NCBI RefSeq assembly: GCF_000275865.1
Contig: NZ_CM001555.1
Coordinates: 2,196,967-2,260,966 of the forward strand
Source of the DNA: Methanofollis liminatans DSM 4140
GTDB lineage: Archaea; Halobacteriota; Methanomicrobia; Methanomicrobiales; Methanofollaceae
Direction of reading: 5' to 3'
DNA: 64,000 nucleotides
In this document: piece by piece, positions 40,173-48,377 of the stretch
How positions within the stretch are numbered: position 1 is the stretch's first letter
Layout: the number at the start of each line of letters is the position of its first letter
Notes under the pieces: model-generated
Told to the model about the DNA's origin: nothing
Databases searched by the model: none
The model's input: only the letters and a program-made list of their open reading frames with translations
Translations under genes and position numbers: made by a program

Positions 40173-40909
40173 GCGAACGGGAACGCGAGCGCTACCGCCG
40201 GCAGACGATGATCTTCGGCGAGGAGGGGCAGGAGCGGTTGAAGGGGGCGACGGTCTTTATCGCCGGGGCCGGCGGCCTCGGGTGCCCGATCGCCCTCTAC
40301 CTCGCCGCCGCCGGCGTCGGGCGGATCCGTTTCGCCGATCGGGACACCGTCGACCTCTCCAACCTGAACCGGCAGGTGCTCCACGCGACGCCCGACCTCG
40401 GGCGCCCGAAGGTCGTCTCGGCGGCCGAGAAACTCGCCGCCCTCAACCCGGAGATCGCCGTGGAGGCGGTCCGGACCGTCATCGACGCTGCCACCGTCGC
40501 CGACCTCGCCGCCGGCGCCGACGTGATCGTGGACGCCATGGACAACTTCGAGACCCGCTACCTCCTGAACGAAACGGCGCTCGCGCGAAAGATCCCCCTG
40601 GTCCACGGCGGGATCTCCGGGTTCTTCGGGCAGGCGACGACGGTCATTCCGGGGAGGACGCCGTGCCTCCGCTGCCTCTTCCCCACCCCCCCGCCGGACG
40701 AGACCTTCCCGGCCCTCGGGACCACCGCCGGCGTGATCGGGCTCGTGCAGGCGAACGAGACGATCAAGTACCTCACCAGAAGCGGCGACCTCCTCGCCGG
40801 GCGCCTCCTCCTCTGGGACGGGACGAGGTCCACGATGGAGACGATCGACCTGAAGCGGCAGGCGGGGTGCCCGGCATGCGGGCATCTGCACGAAGAGGTG
40901 AGACCATGA
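40166..40909 (+). CDS. ThiF/MoeB-family adenylyltransferase
   Basis: A 247-residue E1-like enzyme that adenylates the C-terminus of a ThiS or MoaD carrier. It has G-A-G-G-L-G at about 34-39, the R-Q conserved after N-L-N-R-Q, D-A-M-D-N-F near 127, and zinc-binding C-L-R-C near 170 with C-P-A-C-G near the C-terminus. The start is GTG at 40166 with AGGAGG 9 bases upstream, inside the end of thiE. Its position between ThiE and MoaE makes it a shared activator for the MoaD-like protein. Confidence 0.9.
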   Translation: MLSERERERYRRQTMIFGEEGQERLKGATVFIAGAGGLGCPIALYLAAAGVGRIRFADRDTVDLSNLNRQVLHATPDLGRPKVVSAAEKLAALNPEIAVEAVRTVIDAATVADLAAGADVIVDAMDNFETRYLLNETALARKIPLVHGGISGFFGQATTVIPGRTPCLRCLFPTPPPDETFPALGTTAGVIGLVQANETIKYLTRSGDLLAGRLLLWDGTRSTMETIDLKRQAGCPACGHLHEEVRP

Positions 40910-41310
40910 TAGATGTCAGGCATGACGATTTCAACGTGAACGAGATGATCGAGCGGGCAAAAGACCCGTCGATGGGCGCCCTGGTCACCTTCCTCGGCGT
41001 GGTGCGGGACGACGAGATCGAGCGGATCGAGCTGGAGGCCTACCAGGAGGCGGCGGTGCAGGAACTCGAAGCGATCCGCGACGAGGCGTTTGCCGCCCAC
41101 GAGATCGCCTCGGTGGCGATCGTCCACCGGATCGGCCCCCTGAAGGTAGGGGAGAACATCCTCCTGATCATCGTCGGCGCCGGTCACCGAAAGGAGGCGT
41201 TTGCCGCCTGCGAGTATATCCTGGAAGAGATCAAGCGACGCCTCCCCATCTGGAAGAAGGAGTTTGAAAAGGGCGGGGGGACCAGGTGGGTGCCGGGGAA
41301 CGCCAGGTGA
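40906..41310 (+). CDS. moaE: Molybdopterin synthase large subunit MoaE
   Basis: A 134-residue MoaE with G-A-L-V-T-F-L-G-V-V-R, V-A-I-V-H-R-I-G near residue 68, the G-A-G-H-R motif, and the active-site P-I-W-K-K-E near residue 115. It inserts dithiolene sulfur into precursor Z together with a MoaD thiocarboxylate. Starts with ATGA overlap on the ThiF-like stop. Methanogens need molybdopterin or tungstopterin for formylmethanofuran dehydrogenase. Confidence 0.93.
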   Translation: MIDVRHDDFNVNEMIERAKDPSMGALVTFLGVVRDDEIERIELEAYQEAAVQELEAIRDEAFAAHEIASVAIVHRIGPLKVGENILLIIVGAGHRKEAFAACEYILEEIKRRLPIWKKEFEKGGGTRWVPGNAR

Positions 41311-41311
41311 T

Positions 41312-41509
41312 TCAGAGGAAGCGTTCGCAGACCAGGTGCTTTTCCGGGTCGATCACAAAGGCGCCCGGGTCGGCGAGCAGGTCCAGGGGGTTGACGCCCA
41401 TGGCGACCAGTTCGTCCAGGGCGAAATCCCTGAGCCTTAACTCGCCGTCTTTCCGGTAGGTCACCTCGACCCCGTTCACCCTTTTCTCGGCGCGGACGAT
41501 ATCGAACAT
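41312..41509 (-). CDS. 65-residue conserved-looking small protein
   Basis: A small acidic soluble protein beginning M-F-D-I-V-R-A-E-K-R-V-N-G-V-E-V-T-Y and ending E-K-H-L-V-C-E-R-F-L. A GGAGATGGGGG ribosome site precedes the ATG. Convergent with moaE, one base apart. No family recognised, but the frame, site and predicted alpha/beta content favour a real gene. Confidence 0.6.
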   Translation of the reverse strand: MFDIVRAEKRVNGVEVTYRKDGELRLRDFALDELVAMGVNPLDLLADPGAFVIDPEKHLVCERFL

Positions 41510-41755
41510 ACCCCCATCTCCTCATGCTCCGGCATAAGGGTTGTCCCGGGGCAGACACACCTGCGGGAACAGAGGCAGCCGGTGTGGCGGCCCTCGCCCC
41601 TCGCCCCCCGGGCCTGCCGGGCAACTACGTGCGCCGTGCGCAATTCTGCCCGGAAATGGACGGTCTCCCACCACACACCTTAAGTTGTTCCGCGGTCAAT
41701 ATTCACCGTACAGATAGGAGGGGGCGGGGGCCGAACGCCCCGCCTCTGCACTCGC

Positions 41756-42457
41756 ATGGAACAGCCAGAACACCTGCAGAGCCTCAATATCCTCGAACTG
41801 TATGCACTCAGCATCATCGCAGAGAACCAGCCCGGCGTGCTGCGGGACATCGCCGCGGTGATGGCGGCGAACGGCGTGAATGTGGTGACGGTGCAGCAGT
41901 CGATCATGCCCTCGGGCGCCCATGCCGGGGACGCCCTCTTCTACTTCGAGGTGGAGTGCGCCGGCGGGATCGGTCGGGCCATCGCCGACCTCCTGGCGGT
42001 CCCGACCGTCCGCCACGTCTCGACGAACGACACCTTCTCCCGGATCTTCGGGTCGCGGGTGATCATCATCGGCGGCGGCGCCCAGGTCGCCCAGGTGGCC
42101 CTCGGCGCGGTGAACGAGGCCGACCGCCACAATATCAGGGGCGAACGGATCTCGGTGGACACGATCCCCCTGGTCGGCGAGAAGGACCTCTCCGAGGCGG
42201 TGGACGCCGTCGCCCGCCTGCCGAGGGCCTCGATCCTGGTGCTGGCGGGATCGATCATGGGCGGGGCGATCACCGAGGCGGTCGAGCGGGTGCGTGCGGC
42301 CGGGATCCCGGTCATCGCCCTCAAAATGGCCGGCAGCGTCCCGAAGCACGCCGACCTGGTGGTCACCGACCCGATCCAGGCCGGGGTGTTCGCCGTGATG
42401 CACGTCTCGAAACGTGCGGTCTTCGATATCAACCGCGTCCGCGGTCAGGAGTTCTGA
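41756..42457 (+). CDS. DUF5612 ACT-domain protein
   Basis: A 233-residue protein: an N-terminal ACT domain (about 15-85, S-I-I-A-E-N-Q-P-G-V-L-R-D-I-A-A) and a DUF5612 C-terminal domain with G-S-R-V-I-I-I-G-G-G-A-Q and G-S-I-M-G-G. ACT domains bind amino acids and regulate metabolic enzymes; this protein is a predicted regulator found in methanogens. It overlaps the Sua5-like gene by one base (TGATG). Confidence 0.88.
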   Translation: MEQPEHLQSLNILELYALSIIAENQPGVLRDIAAVMAANGVNVVTVQQSIMPSGAHAGDALFYFEVECAGGIGRAIADLLAVPTVRHVSTNDTFSRIFGSRVIIIGGGAQVAQVALGAVNEADRHNIRGERISVDTIPLVGEKDLSEAVDAVARLPRASILVLAGSIMGGAITEAVERVRAAGIPVIALKMAGSVPKHADLVVTDPIQAGVFAVMHVSKRAVFDINRVRGQEF

Positions 42458-43038
42458 TGGACACAGAGATCATCCATAAAGCGGTGCAGGTGCTCAGGCG
42501 CGACGGGCTTGTGGTCTACCCCACCGACACGATCTACGGACTGGGGGCCGACGCCCTCTCGGAATACGCCATCGAACGGGTGTACGAGGCGAAGATGCGG
42601 CCGCGCGCGATGCCGGTCTCGGTGGCGGTCTGTGACTGCGAGATGCTCGCGGCGATCGCCGTCGTGGACCGGGCGGCCGATGCGTTCATCGACCGGTTCC
42701 TGCCGGGCCCGGTGACGGTCGTGCTGCGGGCGAAGTCCTGCCTGCCCGAGATCCTCACCGGGGGGACGGGCCTGATCGGAGTTCGGTTCCCCGACCACCC
42801 GGTCGCCCTTGCGATCATCAGGGAACTCGACGCCCCGATCACGGCGACCTCGGCGAACATCCACGGCGGGCCCGACCCGGTGACCGTCAACGACGTCCAT
42901 GTCCCGCACGACCTGCTCATCGACGGCGGGCACCTTCCGGGGACGCCGAGCACGGTGGTGGACCTGGTGCACCGGCAGGTGCTCAGGATGGGGGCGGAGA
43001 TCGAGGAGGTCGCCGGGTTTCTTGCGGAGATGCCATGA
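42457..43038 (+). CDS. Threonylcarbamoyl-AMP synthase (Sua5/YrdC)
   Basis: A 193-residue YrdC-fold enzyme that makes threonylcarbamoyl-AMP from threonine, bicarbonate and ATP, the first step in t6A. Motifs: V-V-Y-P-T-D-T-I-Y-G-L-G near residue 20, F-L-P-G-P-V-T-V near 83 and A-T-S-A-N near 130. It has no C-terminal Sua5 domain, so it is the short TsaC-like form. It feeds the KEOPS complex whose Pcc1 subunit is at 23739. Confidence 0.93.
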   Translation: MDTEIIHKAVQVLRRDGLVVYPTDTIYGLGADALSEYAIERVYEAKMRPRAMPVSVAVCDCEMLAAIAVVDRAADAFIDRFLPGPVTVVLRAKSCLPEILTGGTGLIGVRFPDHPVALAIIRELDAPITATSANIHGGPDPVTVNDVHVPHDLLIDGGHLPGTPSTVVDLVHRQVLRMGAEIEEVAGFLAEMP

Positions 43039-43961
43039 TGCCGATCAGGTTGCGCGATTTTATCGAGGACGACGGGGGGTTGATCTTCGCCGTCTCTGCC
43101 TATGACAACACAGAGCGGGCCGGGTGCGTGCTCCGCTACGTGCCGGACCCGGCAGGGGAACGGGTGGATCCCGAGGGGCGGCGGTACACGAAACTCGATT
43201 TCGAGCCGGCGTATGCCTATATCAAAGAGCATCGACCCGAGTATCTCGATCACCTCCACCGGGTGCCGGCGGACCGGATCGCCCGGGTGTATAAGCCCGA
43301 GGAGCGGATGGACTGGATCGCCTCCCGCGACGTGCGGGTACGCCGTCTCCTCTCCCTCTTCGACCTGCCGGCAGGGAAGGTGGGGTGCACGGGATCGCGG
43401 CTGATCGGGGTGGAGAACGCCGCTTCCGATATCGACCTGGTGGTCTACGGGGCGGCGTGGTTTTCGGCGCAGGCGCAGCTTGCCCGCCTTGTCCAGACCG
43501 GGACGCTGCCGGCGATGTCCGAGGAGATGTGGCGGAAGGTCTACGAGAAGCGGGTGCCCGAGATCTCCTTCGATTCGTTCGTCCTCCACGAGGGGCGGAA
43601 GTGGAACCGGGGCGAGTTCGGCGACACCTATTTCGACCTGCTCTATACGCGGGACTACGACGCCCTGGCCTCGGCGCCGGCAGGGCGGGGGCGGGAGGTC
43701 GGGCGGGGCCGGATCGAGGCCCTGGTGACCGACGCCTCCCAGTCGTTCGACTCCCCGGCCGTCTACGAGGTGGAGCACGAGACGGTCTCGCGGGTGGTCT
43801 CGTTCACCCACACCTATTCGGGGCAGGCGCTGGCCGGCGAGACGATCGAGGCGGTCGGCGTGCTCGAGGAGCACGGCGATACGCAATGGTTGATCGTGGG
43901 GACGACCCGCGAGGCGCGGGGAGAGTATATCGTCTCGAAGACGCTGTTAGAGCAGGTCTGA
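43035..43961 (+). CDS. Nucleotidyltransferase-domain protein
   Basis: A 308-residue protein with a polymerase-beta-like motif G-S-R-L-I-G-V-E-N-A-A-S-D-I-D-L-V-V-Y near residue 120, the G-S-x-D-x-D catalytic pattern. A C-terminal beta-rich part (about 210-300) is of unknown role. The start overlaps the Sua5-like gene (ATGATG at 43035/43038). The target is unknown. The end overlaps the convergent Cas4-like gene by 15 bases. Confidence 0.82.
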   Translation: MMPIRLRDFIEDDGGLIFAVSAYDNTERAGCVLRYVPDPAGERVDPEGRRYTKLDFEPAYAYIKEHRPEYLDHLHRVPADRIARVYKPEERMDWIASRDVRVRRLLSLFDLPAGKVGCTGSRLIGVENAASDIDLVVYGAAWFSAQAQLARLVQTGTLPAMSEEMWRKVYEKRVPEISFDSFVLHEGRKWNRGEFGDTYFDLLYTRDYDALASAPAGRGREVGRGRIEALVTDASQSFDSPAVYEVEHETVSRVVSFTHTYSGQALAGETIEAVGVLEEHGDTQWLIVGTTREARGEYIVSKTLLEQV

Positions 43962-44624
43962 GAGACGCCTGGGCCCGGGGGAGCAGCGCTCCCCGTGCGG
44001 GCAGCGGTCACACGGCGGGTTGAGGGGTTTTCTCGGGATCGTTCCCGCCTCCACTTCTTTTGCGGCGGCGATCGCCCTGAGCATCGCCCTTCGATCGCGG
44101 GGGCCGGGCGTGCAGAAGCGGATGACGCCCGAGGGGACGTATTCCACCCACCCGCCCGGGACGTCGATACCCAGGGTTTCCCTGACGCAGGCGGCGTAGC
44201 AGGCGATCCTGAGACGGTCGGCCCCGTGGACGCCGACGAGCGGGGCCTCGCTCGACCGGGTGATCGCAAAACCGGGGAGGGCGGGATCGGCCTTGTCGAC
44301 GGTGCCCCTGATCCCGAGGGCGGGGGAGGAGACCGGGACGTCGGTGTCCGAGAAGGGGATCCACTCCTTGTCTGTGCAGGCCTCGATGCACTGCGCGAAG
44401 AGGGCGTGCTCGGCCTCGCCGGCGTACGGGAGGACGGCGGCGATCTCGGCCCAGACGGCCGCCGGGTCGAGGGGGCCGGTGCCGAGGTGGTAGGAGACCT
44501 GTTTGCAGATGGCATAGCGCGGGGGCTCTTCGTGCTCTTCCTGCCGGTCGAGGTAGAGGCGGAGAGGGCAGAAATGGGCGGCGGTCACGGCCGAGATGCC
44601 GGTGAGGCCATCGTCTTTCGCCAT
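43947..44624 (-). CDS. Cas4/RecB-like protein with degenerate nuclease motif
   Basis: A 225-residue protein in the layout of Cas4-type PD-(D/E)xK exonucleases: C-P-L-R-L-Y-L near residue 20, G-T-V-D-K near 108, a Q-x3-Y-like R-I-A-C-Y near 138, and C-D-R-C-P-H-G-E-R-C near the C-terminus, enough cysteines for an iron-sulfur cluster. The D-x-K element expected after G-x-x-D reads A-I-T-R-S-S, so nuclease activity is doubtful. No CRISPR array or other cas gene is in the window. It is divergent from the DUF3467 gene. Confidence 0.75.
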   Translation of the reverse strand: MAKDDGLTGISAVTAAHFCPLRLYLDRQEEHEEPPRYAICKQVSYHLGTGPLDPAAVWAEIAAVLPYAGEAEHALFAQCIEACTDKEWIPFSDTDVPVSSPALGIRGTVDKADPALPGFAITRSSEAPLVGVHGADRLRIACYAACVRETLGIDVPGGWVEYVPSGVIRFCTPGPRDRRAMLRAIAAAKEVEAGTIPRKPLNPPCDRCPHGERCSPGPRRLSDLL

Positions 44625-44664
44625 TGCAAAAACCCTTAATTCCTATCCCCTTATATGTTATGCT

Positions 44665-44958
44665 ATGTCTCAGCACGAGATCTCGGTCAATATCCCCCAG
44701 GCGCTCGACCCGGTCTATGCGAACCGGATCCAGGTCGCATACAAGGAGGACGAGTTCACCTTCATGTTCCTGCACGAGATCCCGGGCACGAACCAGGCCC
44801 GGGCGAAGTCGATCGTCTCCATCACCCCGAAGCACGCGAAGAACCTCCTCGCCATCCTCGCACGGAGCATGAAAGACTACGAGGAGAAATACGGCACCAT
44901 CCAGGCGCCCTCCGAGAAGGCCGGCGACACGAACGTGACGATGCGAGGTTACTCGTAG
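44665..44958 (+). CDS. DUF3467 domain-containing protein
   Basis: A 97-residue protein with the family core Y-A-N-R-I-Q-V-A-Y-K-E-D-E-F-T-F-M-F near residues 18-36 and I-S-P-like I-T-P-K-H-A-K in the second part. DUF3467 proteins are small and of unknown function. A TATA-like CCCTTAATT (44634-44642) lies about 25 bases before the ATG at 44665, so the message may be leaderless. Divergent from the Cas4-like gene. Confidence 0.88.
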   Translation: MSQHEISVNIPQALDPVYANRIQVAYKEDEFTFMFLHEIPGTNQARAKSIVSITPKHAKNLLAILARSMKDYEEKYGTIQAPSEKAGDTNVTMRGYS

Positions 44959-45008
44959 GCCCCCTTTCGCTATCTTTTTTAACCCGGAAAGACGATAGTA
45001 CTGGGTAC

Positions 45009-45080
45009 GCCGCCGTGGCTTAGCGGTATAGCGGCTGATTCGTAATCAGCAGGTCGAGGGTTCAAATCCCTCCGGCGGCT
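45009..45080 (+). tRNA. tRNA-Thr (anticodon CGT)
   Basis: A 72-base cloverleaf with acceptor GCCGCCG/CGGCGGC, anticodon stem-loop GCTGA-TTCGTAA-TCAGC (anticodon CGT), T-arm GAGGGTTCAAATCCCTC and discriminator T. No intron. The Fic/toxin-antitoxin accessory region follows it. Confidence 0.95.
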
Positions 45081-45088
45081 CTGATATC

Positions 45089-45116
45089 GGAGGTGCGAAG
45101 CCTCCTCTGTTTTTTC
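45089..45116 (+). terminator. Hairpin plus T-run after tRNA-Thr
   Basis: GGAGG-TGCGAAG-CCTCC followed by TCTGTTTTTT. The stem is five base pairs, followed by the U-tract. Confidence 0.5.
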
Positions 45117-45259
45117 GAAATGATATCGGTTTTAAGGTAATCCGAAAACGTCCGTCGCCGGACGGAAAATAGAGGTTGTCCCCGGTGTGACGTCAGCAGC
45201 GAGGAGGGTGAGGGATGGTGGCCACCTCGATCCTGCCGAAACGGTCCTGACCCGGGGAG

Positions 45260-45532
45260 TCAGTACTTCCGGTAGATTTTATTCCGGTTTCCAACCTCGA
45301 TCACGGTGATGACCATCTTATTGCCTTCGATTGTGAGAATTATCCGGTACTGCCCCACACGAAGAGAGTACACCGGACTGCTCTGGTGTCCTTTCAGTTT
45401 CTTAACATGGGAGAGCGGGTACGGCTCGTCTGCCAGGGCATAGAGTTCATCTTTAATCCGCCGGGCATCGGCATCCGGGATCTGTTTGAATTCTCGCTCG
45501 GCGCCCGGCAGGATTATCAACTGCCAGATCAT
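45260..45532 (-). CDS. RelE/ParE-family toxin
   Basis: A 90-residue mRNA-interferase-type toxin: M-I-W-Q-L-I-I-L-P-G-A-E-R-E-F-K-Q-I, Y-P-L-S-H-V-K-K-L-K-G, Y-S-L-R-V-G-Q-Y-R-I and a basic C-terminus N-R-N-K-I-Y-R-K-Y, all typical of RelE. It cuts ribosome-bound mRNA when free of its antitoxin (family knowledge). The start overlaps the antitoxin stop as ATGA. Confidence 0.92.
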   Translation of the reverse strand: MIWQLIILPGAEREFKQIPDADARRIKDELYALADEPYPLSHVKKLKGHQSSPVYSLRVGQYRIILTIEGNKMVITVIEVGNRNKIYRKY

Positions 45533-45765
45533 TCAAGGCCCCGTTCATGGACTACCTCTTCGAAGGGGCGACCCCGACCTGCCCGGATGTCTGCGATTCC
45601 CTCCTCGATCTTTTTTAAGGTCTCTTCGCTTAACGGTTCAGGATCATATACCATGTCGAGAAGACGGTTCAGCGTCTCATCGTAGGTTTCTCGTGGATGG
45701 AGTTTCATGCCATCCAACCGGGACTTGGTCTCTGGTTGAAGCTGGATCGTGGTCACCATAGTCAT
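45529..45765 (-). CDS. Antitoxin of the RelE pair (RelB/VapB-like)
   Basis: A 78-residue protein starting M-T-M-V-T-T-I-Q-L-Q-P-E-T-K, a short ribbon-helix-helix-like DNA-binding strand, followed by helices (S-E-E-T-L-K-K-I-E-E-G) that would wrap the toxin. It precedes and overlaps the RelE gene, the usual order. A perfect inverted repeat covers its start codon, fitting autorepression by the complex. Confidence 0.85.
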   Translation of the reverse strand: MTMVTTIQLQPETKSRLDGMKLHPRETYDETLNRLLDMVYDPEPLSEETLKKIEEGIADIRAGRGRPFEEVVHERGLE

Positions 45766-45781
45766 CTATATCTGACTATGG
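45756..45781. promoter_or_regulatory. Toxin-antitoxin operator
   Basis: Perfect arms CCATAGTC and GACTATGG separated by ATCTATATCT. The inverted repeat spans the antitoxin start codon and the TATA-like centre, a position to block transcription. Confidence 0.65.
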
Positions 45782-45891
45782 GGTATAATGGTTTTCACCT
45801 TACATGAAGTCGGCGAGCGATAGTCCGCTCCGCCGGGGCAGCCATCCCTATATCAACCTATAAATCCCACGACGCCACTGGTGCTCGTACC

Positions 45892-47406
45892 ATGGAGGAA
45901 GAGCCAGACACCCAGACCCGCATCCTCCGCGCCCTCCGGTTCAGGCCGAAGGGTATGACGATCACCGAGGTGGCAAAACAGATCGGGGCGACCAGGAACT
46001 CCGTCTCGAAGCACCTGGAGATCCTGCAGATCGCCGGCAAGGTCGATGTGCGGAGCATCGGGAACGCAAAACTCTACTCGCTCGCCCAGCGGGTGCCGAT
46101 GTCCGCCTTTCTCTGTTTCACGAAGAACCTGATCCTGATCCTGGACGGCGGCGGGCGGATCGTTCAGGTGAACGACCGGTGCCAGCGGGCCCTCGGGCGC
46201 TCGAAAGACGACCTGATCGGGCTGACCCTTGCAGAGGCAGAACTCCCGGTGGTCTCCACGCCGGAGGCGCTCGCGGTCATCGCGGGGCTGGAGCGGGAGC
46301 AGGTGATCACCGACCTGCGCTACCGGAGCGGGGGGACGGATCTCTTCTACCAGATGCAGGCGATCCCCACCACCTTCGACGACGGGGAGAAGGGGTGCAC
46401 CCTGGTGCTGGAGGACATCACCGAGCGGAAACGGTACGTGCGGAACATGGAGTTTCTCGCCAGGACGGCGATGGAGCTCGTCGACCTCCCCGCGGGGGCA
46501 GATATCTATCGGTATGTTGCAGACCGGGTCGCAGAACTCCTGCCGGGGAACCCGAAATGCTGGGTGGAGTCCTTCGACGAGGTGAAGGGAGTGTTCTTCA
46601 TGCGGGCTTTGGTCGACGAATCACTTCGTAAAGGAGCAGCACGCCTTATCGGCCGGGACCTTGTCGGGATGGCGTTTCCTCTCGAGGAGGTTTATTCGAG
46701 TGAGCCATACTTCGAAACCCCTCCTCACCTGAAAGAGATGCGCGAATACCACTTTCATCCCTTTTTCGATGACGAAAAGGTATCATTCCACGATCTCAGT
46801 GCCCGACAGATCCCAGAGGAAGTCTGCGACGCTATTCTGCGGACTTTTTCCATCGGAAAGTTTTACAGTACCGGTCTCGTCTGGCAGGAGCAGGTCTTCG
46901 GGATGGTAGGGATTGGCCTCAGGCCCGACGAGGTGCTCGAGAACCGGGAGGTGATCGAGTCCTTCATCCGCCAGGCCTCGATCGCCATCGCCCGCCGGCA
47001 GACCGAGGACCGCCTCCGCCGGAGCGAGCACCGGTTCAGGGAGGTGATCGAGTTCTCCCCGAGCGCCGCCGCCCTCATCGACGCCGGCGGCCGCTACACC
47101 TTCCTCAACCGCCGGTTCACCGACCTCTTCGGCTACACGCTCGAAGATATCCCCACCACAGAGGCGTGGTTCGGGAAGGCGTTCCCGGACGAGCAGAAGA
47201 GGAGAGAGGCGATCGCCGCCTGGCATTCGGACCTGGAGGGGGCCGCCAGGGGCGAGGCGAGGACGCGGACCTTTTCGGTGCGGTGCAGGGACGGGGCAGA
47301 GAAGGCGGCCCTCTTCCAGCCGGTGCAGCTCTGCGACGGGACGCACTACGTCACCTGCGAGGATTGTCACCGAGGAGCGGCGGGCGTAACGGGTGCTGGT
47401 CGATGA
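45892..47406 (+). CDS. HTH-PAS-GAF-PAS signalling regulator with decayed C-terminus
   Basis: A 504-residue protein: N-terminal winged helix (about 8-65, T-I-T-E-V-A-K-Q-I-G-A-T-R-N-S-V-S-K-H-L), PAS (70-185), GAF-like domain (190-370) and a second PAS (about 380-490). It is a DNA-binding methanogen signal protein. The C-terminus ends oddly; shifting by one base near 47362 gives E-D-V-T-E-E-R-R-A then a stop and R-V-L-V-D-E-I-A-A-L-R-R-Q-L, so the ancestral tail seems broken by a frameshift plus a nonsense change. Confidence 0.85.
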   Translation: MEEEPDTQTRILRALRFRPKGMTITEVAKQIGATRNSVSKHLEILQIAGKVDVRSIGNAKLYSLAQRVPMSAFLCFTKNLILILDGGGRIVQVNDRCQRALGRSKDDLIGLTLAEAELPVVSTPEALAVIAGLEREQVITDLRYRSGGTDLFYQMQAIPTTFDDGEKGCTLVLEDITERKRYVRNMEFLARTAMELVDLPAGADIYRYVADRVAELLPGNPKCWVESFDEVKGVFFMRALVDESLRKGAARLIGRDLVGMAFPLEEVYSSEPYFETPPHLKEMREYHFHPFFDDEKVSFHDLSARQIPEEVCDAILRTFSIGKFYSTGLVWQEQVFGMVGIGLRPDEVLENREVIESFIRQASIAIARRQTEDRLRRSEHRFREVIEFSPSAAALIDAGGRYTFLNRRFTDLFGYTLEDIPTTEAWFGKAFPDEQKRREAIAAWHSDLEGAARGEARTRTFSVRCRDGAEKAALFQPVQLCDGTHYVTCEDCHRGAAGVTGAGR

Positions 47407-47547
47407 GATCGCCGCCCTGCGGCGGCAGCTCGCCTTTCACTCTCATTAATAAAATAATGCAATGCAACAGCGCCCCGCGGAACTGTTTCGTAAATATTCA
47501 TTATAAATCCGGGCCAGAGGGCCCGGTGTAACAGGAGGTGGAGTGAG

Positions 47548-48105
47548 ATGCCAGTTGCTGAGATGAAGAGCAGGAAGAACGAGCCCGAACGGGGTTATTA
47601 CATCAAAGGACGGTTCGTGGTGCCTGTAGTCGAAAAGCAGACCGAAAATCCGGAAATCGCCACCCTTATGGTCGCCCTGCAGAAGGGGAGCACCTACGGC
47701 AGCCTGCAGGCGGCCGAGAAGCTGGGGCGGATCGGGGCGCCGGCGGTCGGCCCGCTGGTGCAGGCCCTCGTCGACGATGCGACGACCGCACGGTGGAGGA
47801 TCGCCATCGCCCTTGCCAGCGTCGGGACCGCCGCCACCGAGGCCCTGATCGGCGTCGTGAACGCCGGGAAGGACCAGGCGGTGAACCCGGCGATCTGGGC
47901 GCTCGGCAGGATCGGCGACGAGCGTGCGGTGGAACCCCTGGTCGCCGCCATGAAGTGCGGCAGGACCGAGAGCTGCCGCGGTCTTGCGGCGGCGGCGCTC
48001 ATAAAACTCGGGCACCCGGCCGGCGTCGCCGCGGTGGAGGAGGCGCTCCCGGAGGCGGACGAGACGGTCAGGGAGTTCGTCTTCGAGGAAGTGCACAGGA
48101 ACTAA
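47548..48105 (+). CDS. HEAT-repeat protein, 185 residues
   Basis: A short N-terminal strand region (1-35), then four or five HEAT-like helical repeats, each with A-A-x-x-L-G-R/x-I-G or L-x-x-V-G patterns (Q-A-A-E-K-L-G-R-I-G, A-I-W-A-L-G-R-I-G-D). HEAT proteins are scaffolds or PBS-lyase-like assembly factors; the partner is unknown. AGGAGGTGG precedes the ATG. A shorter relative is at 58556-59062. Confidence 0.85.
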   Translation: MPVAEMKSRKNEPERGYYIKGRFVVPVVEKQTENPEIATLMVALQKGSTYGSLQAAEKLGRIGAPAVGPLVQALVDDATTARWRIAIALASVGTAATEALIGVVNAGKDQAVNPAIWALGRIGDERAVEPLVAAMKCGRTESCRGLAAAALIKLGHPAGVAAVEEALPEADETVREFVFEEVHRN

Positions 48106-48190
48106 TCTTTTTTTTCTGTTTTTTCGGGGGGGCGGGATTGGCTGTGCCCTGTTTCGAGGTTTATCCTGCTGTATCGACGGCCCTCTCCAT

Positions 48191-48330
48191 GTCAGGTGAT
48201 CTTGACATATCGGTATCACCTGCATTATACGTCAGGTAAACTTGACATATCGATACCACCTGCATTCTACGTCAGGCAAACTTGACATATCGATACCATC
48301 TGCATTCTAAGTCAGGCGAACTTGACATAT
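48191..48330. repeat. 40-bp tandem repeat, 3.5 copies, upstream of fic
   Basis: Units at 48191, 48231, 48271 and a half unit at 48311. Each begins GTCAGG-N4-CTTGAC, itself an imperfect palindrome, followed by ATATCG-A/G-TA-T/C-CA and TGCATT. A TATA box GATATATATG (48336-48345) follows directly, so the array is placed as a multi-site operator. Confidence 0.85.
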
Positions 48331-48377
48331 TTTCAGATATATATGCCATGAATGCAGATGGATCTGGTGAGGGAGAA

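Noticed and set aside
48191-48330. CRISPR array
   Set aside because: The 40-bp units are contiguous tandem repeats with no unique spacers, and no cas genes adjoin. The Cas4-like gene at 43947 is 3.5 kb away and degenerate.
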